Shown one piece after another: positions 18,181 to 22,352 of a stretch of 22,352 bases of DNA (position 1 is the stretch's first letter; each line of letters starts with the position of its first letter). The DNA is from Gracilaria domingensis (lineage: Eukaryota > Rhodophyta > Florideophyceae > Gracilariales > Gracilariaceae), in assembly GCA_022539475.1 (NCBI GenBank), contig VCMS01000418.1:23855-46206 (forward strand). The letters are read 5' to 3'. The translations under genes and the position numbers were made by a program. The notes beneath the pieces are model-generated. The model searched no databases. It saw only the letters and a list, made by a program, of their open reading frames with translations, and was not told where the DNA came from.

Positions 18181-21100
18181 CCAATTACGGTGTGTTTTGG
18201 CAACTTGACCGGGCGGTTGCTGAAGTTACTCAGGTAGACCTGAAACGGTTTTGTCGGTATGTTGTCGACTATACCATTCGCCATTAAGGTCATGTGTCGT
18301 TCGGCCAACCGTGAATGGTTCTGAATGGATAACAGGCCAGGTTGTTGGCATGTGACCTTCACTACCAAGTGGTTCATAGGCGGTATTGTTACCGCCTTTG
18401 CCAATCGCACCTTGTTGGAGAGTGTGTTTTCCGGGACCGGTTGGTGTTGAGTGCGGTTCTCTTTCGTAGAGGCACCCTTGTGGTTACCAATAATGGCGAT
18501 CCGGGGGCCATTATGGAACAGAACTGTCTTAGAACGTGGAAAAATTGCCCTGACATGCTGGTCTATAAAAGTTGTTCCAAGGATACAGTCTGTTGCCAGT
18601 TGGTTAACGACTATGAAGCGAACTCGGACCCTCATGGTGTCAATCAATACCATTATGGTAAGCGCTCCCATGACGGTTAGTGGTCTGTTGTTGGCGTCAA
18701 CCAGTGGGTTAGTTAATGTACATGGCTGAAGCTTATTAAGTTGTCTGTTAGTTAATAGTTTGGCATTCACCAGATTAGGTCCTGCCCCGGTGTCCAGGAC
18801 AGTGACGCATGGTACCAAGTGGTTAGAAGTAAACCCGAGGGTGACGTTTACCTTATAGTTACTATGCTTGAGAAAGCATATCGGTTCGGTGCCGTCCATG
18901 AGGCTCTCCTCCCCTGTAACCAATGGGTAATTGTCCATACTTGCACCACTTGGTTCTGGAAGGCCTTCCGTCTTCGGACAGTTGGGGAAGGCCTCTATCC
19001 CAACTGTTCGGCGTTTTCCGCCTGCGGGGCGGGATCCGTTTGGTCCTGCTCCGTGACGAGGTGTACCTGATGAGGTGTGGCTGCATTGGGTCGCGCATTT
19101 GCGTGTCCCGTGCCTGCGCTCCGTGCCGGGGGCCCAAATATATCCTGGTGGTTCTGCTGGCGAGCAGTCAGGAGAGCGTTCCTGTTCTGCGGAGCCACAC
19201 TTGGGCACGCTGTTGCCAAGTGGTGGGGCGACAAACAGAACCAACAGAGGAGATTGCCGGTTGTGGGGTCCTTCATGCGAGCGACGACGCGCGCGATGGG
19301 GACGGCCTCCAGTAGGTACTGCACTCCGTTGCTGCGGGTATGGTCCTTGTTCACCATATTGCTTGAATGGTACCGCTAGGACCGGGCTGACCGGTACGGA
19401 TACCTGTGATGGTGGAGCTGAGGTTTGTCTTGAGGGTGGCTCGCTGGATAGCGAGCTGGACCAAGAGGTATTACCGTGCGATCGAGTTGTCGGTTGTGCA
19501 TGCACCAAGTGGACTGGGTGACCCTGGGAGGCGTATTGTGTGGACGCCTCCCCCGTAGTGGTCTCCTCTTCCTCTACGTCAAACACTGACCGCCTGGTCT
19601 TTCCTTTCTCCTTCGATGGTTTGCCGAGTGGTGCGGAGTCTTTCCTGGCCCCTGACCGAACGGTGTCGCCTAGTCCCTGTGCATGGCGGGCTAGTGCGTT
19701 GTAGTCGACCGTGCGGTTGGTAGCTACGTAGTTACGAACCTGTGATCGGATAGACTTCGCCACGTTGTCGGCGTACATCGATTTCAACCTTTTGGTAGTA
19801 AAGACGCTTCCACAGCGGGAGGCTAATGCCCATAAGGAGCGAGCGAATTCCAATTCGGTTTGTCCCGCGCGCTGGCGGTACGCAAGCACCTCTGCGTACG
19901 CCTCCTGGATTACCTCATCGGTCGCGTAGGTTTCCAGTAGGAAGTTAACCACCTGTGGGTATGTTGTCAACATTTCCGTTTGGTCTTCGTCCACCGCCAT
20001 GGTGTTCCCTTGGAGGCGGCTGTGGAGCAACGCTCCAGCCTGACCAGTTAGGTAAAATTGAAACAGCCACATGGCTGCTGCCTCTGAAAACCCATTCTGA
20101 TCACAAGCGATCTTGAACCTTTGAAGGAAATCAATGATCGCAATAGGGTCATCCCCGCTAAAGCGAGTTTCACCCAGTTGGAAACGAAGCTTCCTATGAT
20201 GCTTCGTTATCTTCTGAGCTACCTCTTTGGTATACTCAGCCTGTCTGTTCTCTAACCTATAGGTACGATAGTCGACCGCTTTGGTGAATAAATCATTGAG
20301 CGGCGTAAGCACCTCTAGGTCAGTCTCCTCGTCGGAAGTTGAGTCCGAATCGTTATACCTTTTGGTCTTACCCTTGCGGGGATTCTTTCCTTTCTTCTTG
20401 CGAGAGTCCTTCCTCTTGCGTCGTGAACCTGTACGGTCGTCGTCTCCTGACGAATCCGAATCGGTGTCTGAGGACGAAGAGTCCGAGTCCGACCGGCGAC
20501 TCTTTCTCTTTCCCCTTTTGGTTTTCTTCTTCTTACCATTTGGTTTACGTCGACGCTCGTCTCCTGAGCTCGACGAATCTCCATCAGGGTCTCCACCACT
20601 TGGTCCTGACGGAGCTACACCAGTAGGTTGGGGGAGGTAAACGTACCTCGGGCCCTCCATCCCTGGAGGCTCTGCCCCTTTCCCCATACGGTCGATAAAT
20701 CCTTCACCAGTCGGTTGTGTAGGAAGGTTAGGGTGGAGAATACCAAGTGGTTTGGTGGCGTCTACTGCAGGCGGGGGAGCTTGCTTCATGAGCGCGGCCT
20801 GGGCCACCATCTCAGGTTGAAGCTTAGCCCCCTGCTGCTGCAGAGCCAGCATAACCAATCGGTCGATGTGTCCTCGCACCTCGTTTTCGAGGTACTGTAA
20901 CACCACCACAGGTACCTTGTCGAGGACCTCCTGGGAGGCTCGATCAACTACCACTCGGGTGACCTCGTCCAAGTCCAGTCGCGGTCCGACTGGCACCTCC
21001 ATTTGGTCTACCACTGGGGTTGTTACAGGAGCGGGCTCCGCCCTTGCGGAGCCTGCTCCTCCGTCCACTTGGTCAGCCCGGGGAAGGGTCGAGGGGCCCC

Positions 21101-21260
21101 CAGCCTCTCGGTCTACCTTCTTCCCCCTCGGTGGGCGTTCCTTCCGAATCAGGTCCTCCGGGTTATCCAACACCGGATAGGACACTGAACCCCGTATGGG
21201 GTGACCACTTGGTGGAGCGCTCGGCGCCCTATTTGGGTAGCGCGCGCCCCGTTTCTCCAT
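18081..21260 (-). CDS. gag: gag and protease of element B fused in one long frame
   Basis: The ORF has 1059 codons from ATG 21260, 132 nt after the LTR. Gag part: Pro/Gly-rich N-terminus, a predicted helical segment (VLQYLENEVRGHIDRLVMLALQ), a long Ser/Asp-rich and Lys/Arg-rich tract (about 230-330), then the capsid domain (RTYRLENRQ, FSGDDPIAIIDFLQRF, FYLTGQAGALLHSR). The protease has DTGAG at about 18780-18794 and ILGTTF downstream. The zinc knuckle that should lie between is in another frame (18995-19381). A one-base shift near 19340-19382 thus makes gag read directly into pol and skip the nucleocapsid. The ancestral arrangement was probably gag ending at 18995 and protease entered by -1 frameshift. 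The last residues before 18081 are also out of frame. Confidence 0.88.
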   Translation of the reverse strand: MEKRGARYPNRAPSAPPSGHPIRGSVSYPVLDNPEDLIRKERPPRGKKVDREAGGPSTLPRADQVDGGAGSARAEPAPVTTPVVDQMEVPVGPRLDLDEVTRVVVDRASQEVLDKVPVVVLQYLENEVRGHIDRLVMLALQQQGAKLQPEMVAQAALMKQAPPPAVDATKPLGILHPNLPTQPTGEGFIDRMGKGAEPPGMEGPRYVYLPQPTGVAPSGPSGGDPDGDSSSSGDERRRKPNGKKKKTKRGKRKSRRSDSDSSSSDTDSDSSGDDDRTGSRRKRKDSRKKKGKNPRKGKTKRYNDSDSTSDEETDLEVLTPLNDLFTKAVDYRTYRLENRQAEYTKEVAQKITKHHRKLRFQLGETRFSGDDPIAIIDFLQRFKIACDQNGFSEAAAMWLFQFYLTGQAGALLHSRLQGNTMAVDEDQTEMLTTYPQVVNFLLETYATDEVIQEAYAEVLAYRQRAGQTELEFARSLWALASRCGSVFTTKRLKSMYADNVAKSIRSQVRNYVATNRTVDYNALARHAQGLGDTVRSGARKDSAPLGKPSKEKGKTRRSVFDVEEEETTTGEASTQYASQGHPVHLVHAQPTTRSHGNTSWSSSLSSEPPSRQTSAPPSQVSVPVSPVLAVPFKQYGEQGPYPQQRSAVPTGGRPHRARRRSHEGPHNRQSPLLVLFVAPPLGNSVPKCGSAEQERSPDCSPAEPPGYIWAPGTERRHGTRKCATQCSHTSSGTPRHGAGPNGSRPAGGKRRTVGIEAFPNCPKTEGLPEPSGASMDNYPLVTGEESLMDGTEPICFLKHSNYKVNVTLGFTSNHLVPCVTVLDTGAGPNLVNAKLLTNRQLNKLQPCTLTNPLVDANNRPLTVMGALTIMVLIDTMRVRVRFIVVNQLATDCILGTTFIDQHVRAIFPRSKTVLFHNGPRIAIIGNHKGASTKENRTQHQPVPENTLSNKVRLAKAVTIPPMNHLVVKVTCQQPGLLSIQNHSRLAERHMTLMANGIVDNIPTKPFQVYLSNFSNRPVKLPKHTVIGLALPAPRTIFTLYHNGPTRSWMLRKGGAVSIR
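18098..18113 (-). other. Internal polypurine tract in protease-RT linker (element B)
   Basis: On the - strand CTAAGGAAGGGGGGGG lies at the same protein position (AKEGGG) as the tract at 3443 in element A, and again matches the tract at the pol stop of B. It is a candidate central polypurine tract. Confidence 0.5.
18979..19019 (-). promoter_or_regulatory. -1 programmed frameshift signal at the gag/pol junction of element B
   Basis: On the - strand GGAAAAC (19019-19013) is in register G|GAA|AAC with the nucleocapsid frame, followed by a 6-nt spacer and a perfect 8-bp stem CAGTTGGG/CCCAACTG (19006-18999 with 18986-18979) around a 12-nt loop that holds the gag stop codon. A -1 slip enters exactly the protease frame. 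G GAA AAC is the slippery site reported for visna/maedi virus; spacer and stem are in the usual range. Confidence 0.7.
18995..19381 (-). pseudogene. gag: Nucleocapsid part of gag of element B, zinc knuckle in shifted frame
   Basis: This frame is open from a TAG near 19382 to a TAG at 18995-18997. It encodes CWFCLSPHHLATAC (19205-19246), a CCHC knuckle with the C-x2-C-x4-H-x4-C spacing seen in element A, followed by a Gln/Ala/Pro-rich tail. The frame is +1 relative to the capsid frame, so capsid and knuckle are separated by an indel here. The end of this frame holds the slippery site and stem-loop described next. Confidence 0.85.
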
Positions 21261-21392
21261 TTAGGTAACTGGCGTCGGAGCCAATTGCTTCGGCAACGGG
21301 AACCAAACCACTCGGGTATCTCGTGACTTCCAAATCCTCTCTTCCCAAAACCACTTGGTAATCCACAAATTCTAGGTCGGGAGACCAAAATA
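21261..21392 (-). other. 5' leader and primer-binding site of element B
   Basis: This is the short region between the 5' LTR and the gag ATG. TGGTCTCCCGACC on the - strand (21387-21375) starts 5 nt from the LTR and begins with TGG, complementary to a tRNA 3' CCA end, so it is the likely minus-strand primer site. I did not assign the tRNA. A CCACTTGG site lies at 21351-21358. Confidence 0.7.
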
Positions 21393-21960
21393 TGTGGTAT
21401 AGCCGATCGGTGCGAGCTGCTAGTGGGGAGCCCTGCGTGGGCTCGACCCGGCGGAGGAGTGAAACACGTGACACCTAATAGGTCGGCAGCACCCACCGTT
21501 GCCTATAGTGCACGGTGACCAAGTGGTAAATACGCCTGCACTGGTGTGCGGCAGGCACGTATAACCCTCGAGGTCAGCAAAACTATTAGAGGACTACTAG
21601 ACTTACCAATTGGTGACTGTAGAACCGAACTGGTGTCAAATTAGCCTAGTTGGTGCTTGACTTTACCATTTGGTGTGGGAGGTTGGCGTCTCGGGGGTTT
21701 AGTACACCCGAGCGCCCCTCCGGCTCTCACGGGCCTAGTGCCACGTGGGCCACCGGGAGGTGCGTTTGTGGTGCATCACCCCGGCCACATATCTACACTA
21801 CCTAGTAAATATTAATTCTAAATTAAGAGAATAAACTAATTAGTCTGTCCAAGCCTACGCTTGCGCGTCCCACGTGGTACAGAGCACACGTGCCCGGGAG
21901 CCCGTGACGTCACCACTTGGTCTTGTAGAGCCCCCGTTGATCTGGCCGAGCTATACTACA
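21393..21960 (-). repeat. 5' LTR of element B (right copy)
   Basis: This 568-bp copy is nearly identical to 10591-11162: three substitutions and three small gaps, all missing from this copy (4 nt in total). As the 5' LTR it should hold the promoter for gag-pol on the - strand. It carries the four motif sites, the 20-bp array (21603-21682), the CRE palindrome (21904-21913) and an AT-rich block near 21807-21842. Confidence 0.95.
21603..21682 (+). promoter_or_regulatory. 20-bp-period array of four TTGGTG-type sites in the right LTR
   Basis: TGGTG occurs at 21611, 21631, 21651 and 21671, the same array as in the left LTR. It lies in the 5' LTR, where it can act on the gag-pol promoter. Confidence 0.75.
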
Positions 21961-21965
21961 CTCTG
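21961..21965. repeat. Target-site duplication of element B, right copy
   Basis: CTCTG pairs with 10586-10590. Its last two bases are the start of the TGG of the interrupted primer-binding site. Confidence 0.93.
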
Positions 21966-21975
21966 GCGCCAACCG
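21964..21975 (+). other. Primer-binding site of element C
   Basis: TGGCGCCAACCG begins with TGG and has the look of a tRNA 3'-end complement. It is followed by a leader stem-loop like the one at the start of element A. Element B is inserted at its first two bases, so the left flank 10577-10590 is the other side of the same site. Confidence 0.6.
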
Positions 21976-22352
21976 CCTACGTGGGTTATCACTCTCGCGA
22001 GTATAGCCACGTCTGGTTACGGTGGTCCTACCCTCTCGGTACCTTTAAGGAACATCTGTCGTTGATGTCGGGACCTGAGGGTCGTACCGAGGAGGTATAG
22101 GACTAGATTACGAAGTGATCCGACTCTGTATAGAGTTTTGCCGTGTTTACGGAAACCCGTGCATTACCGTTGGAGGATCTCGCCTCGCTCCGGGCACAGT
22201 GCCGAGGAGGCCCTACCCGTCGCGTGTGGGTGTTGTTTGGTTGTTGTTTTCTGTTGCTTTCCCTCTCGGGACTACACCTGTCGTTGGTCGTGTTTCATCG
22301 TTGCCGATACCACCCCATCTCTGGAGTTTCTTATCGTTTCCTCACCCACGTG
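21966..22352 (+). mobile_element. Leader of a third LTR element (C), cut by the window end
   Basis: A stem-loop at 21979-22012 pairs ACGTGG with CCACGT and TTAT with ATAG, with an inner ACTC/GAGT stem and the palindrome CTCGCGAG. After it the sequence diverges from the leader of element A, so C is a different family member. No coding region is visible before the window ends; the last 120 bases are G/T- then C/T-rich. Either C shares the 10155-10576 LTR in a tandem arrangement or element A inserted next to it. Confidence 0.6.

Larger units (their letters stand above)
10591..21960 (-). mobile_element. Element B: complete Ty3/gypsy chromovirus with antisense gene, nested insertion
   Basis: The element is 11,370 bp long and flanked by CTCTG duplications. 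Orientation is fixed by a primer-binding site beside the right LTR and a polypurine tract beside the left LTR, both on the - strand. Gag-pol runs 21260 to 14699 on the - strand; an extra gene runs 11820 to 14546 on the + strand. The two LTRs differ by three substitutions and three small indels, so insertion is young. It landed at the first bases of the primer-binding site of another element. About 36 copies of CCANTTGG are scattered through it. Confidence 0.95.

Noticed and set aside
20440..20600. Alternating acidic and basic Ser/Asp/Arg/Lys tract as a separate nuclear protein
   Set aside because: It is in frame with gag of element B, and gag of element A has a similar Ser/Asp-rich tract at the same place, so it is part of Gag.
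1..22352. CRISPR arrays, tRNA or rRNA genes, bacterial operons
   Set aside because: No regularly spaced long repeats, no cloverleaf-like sequence and no ribosomal sequence were seen; all recognisable content is retrotransposon.

Overview
The window holds Ty3/gypsy-type LTR retrotransposons of the chromovirus kind, nested in one another. I found no host single-copy gene, rRNA or tRNA. Chromodomain pol proteins, a fungal/oomycete-like RT and integrase, eukaryotic poly(A) signals and about 50 percent GC point to a eukaryotic microbe (fungus or oomycete). I cannot name the species.

Element A (about 1-10576, + strand) lacks its 5' LTR, which lies off the window. It carries a leader with a stem-loop, gag (405-2470), protease-RT (2299-4536), RNase H-integrase (4533-6728), a separate chromodomain ORF (7612-7869), an intact reverse-strand gene (10075-8222), a polypurine tract and a 3' LTR (10155-10576). 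Its gag-pol is broken by about four single-base indels.

Element B (10591-21960, - strand) is complete, with 572/568-bp LTRs, a 5-bp target duplication (CTCTG), a primer-binding site and a polypurine tract. Reading right to left it has gag, a textbook-looking -1 frameshift signal, protease, RT, RNase H and integrase-chromodomain. An intact 908-codon gene on the + strand (11820-14546) starts near its 3' LTR and runs tail-to-tail against pol. Its gag-pol has about five frameshifts and one stop codon. B sits inside the primer-binding site of a third element (C), whose leader resumes at 21966.

Two things stand out. First, both elements, though strongly diverged, carry an extra antisense gene in the same place (between pol and the 3' LTR), and the two products are recognisably related; both are uninterrupted while gag-pol is not. 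Second, element B is peppered with a short motif, CCANTTGG(T), found about 36 times over 11.4 kb (about one expected) and only four times in the 10.6 kb of element A and adjoining sequence. In each LTR it forms four degenerate copies at exactly 20-bp spacing, and two copies sit just upstream of the antisense gene. My main hypothesis is that the antisense protein is an element-encoded factor that recognises this motif and controls its own element, by analogy with the VANC anti-silencing proteins of VANDAL transposons or the antisense gene HBZ of HTLV-1. The sequence suggests this but does not prove it.
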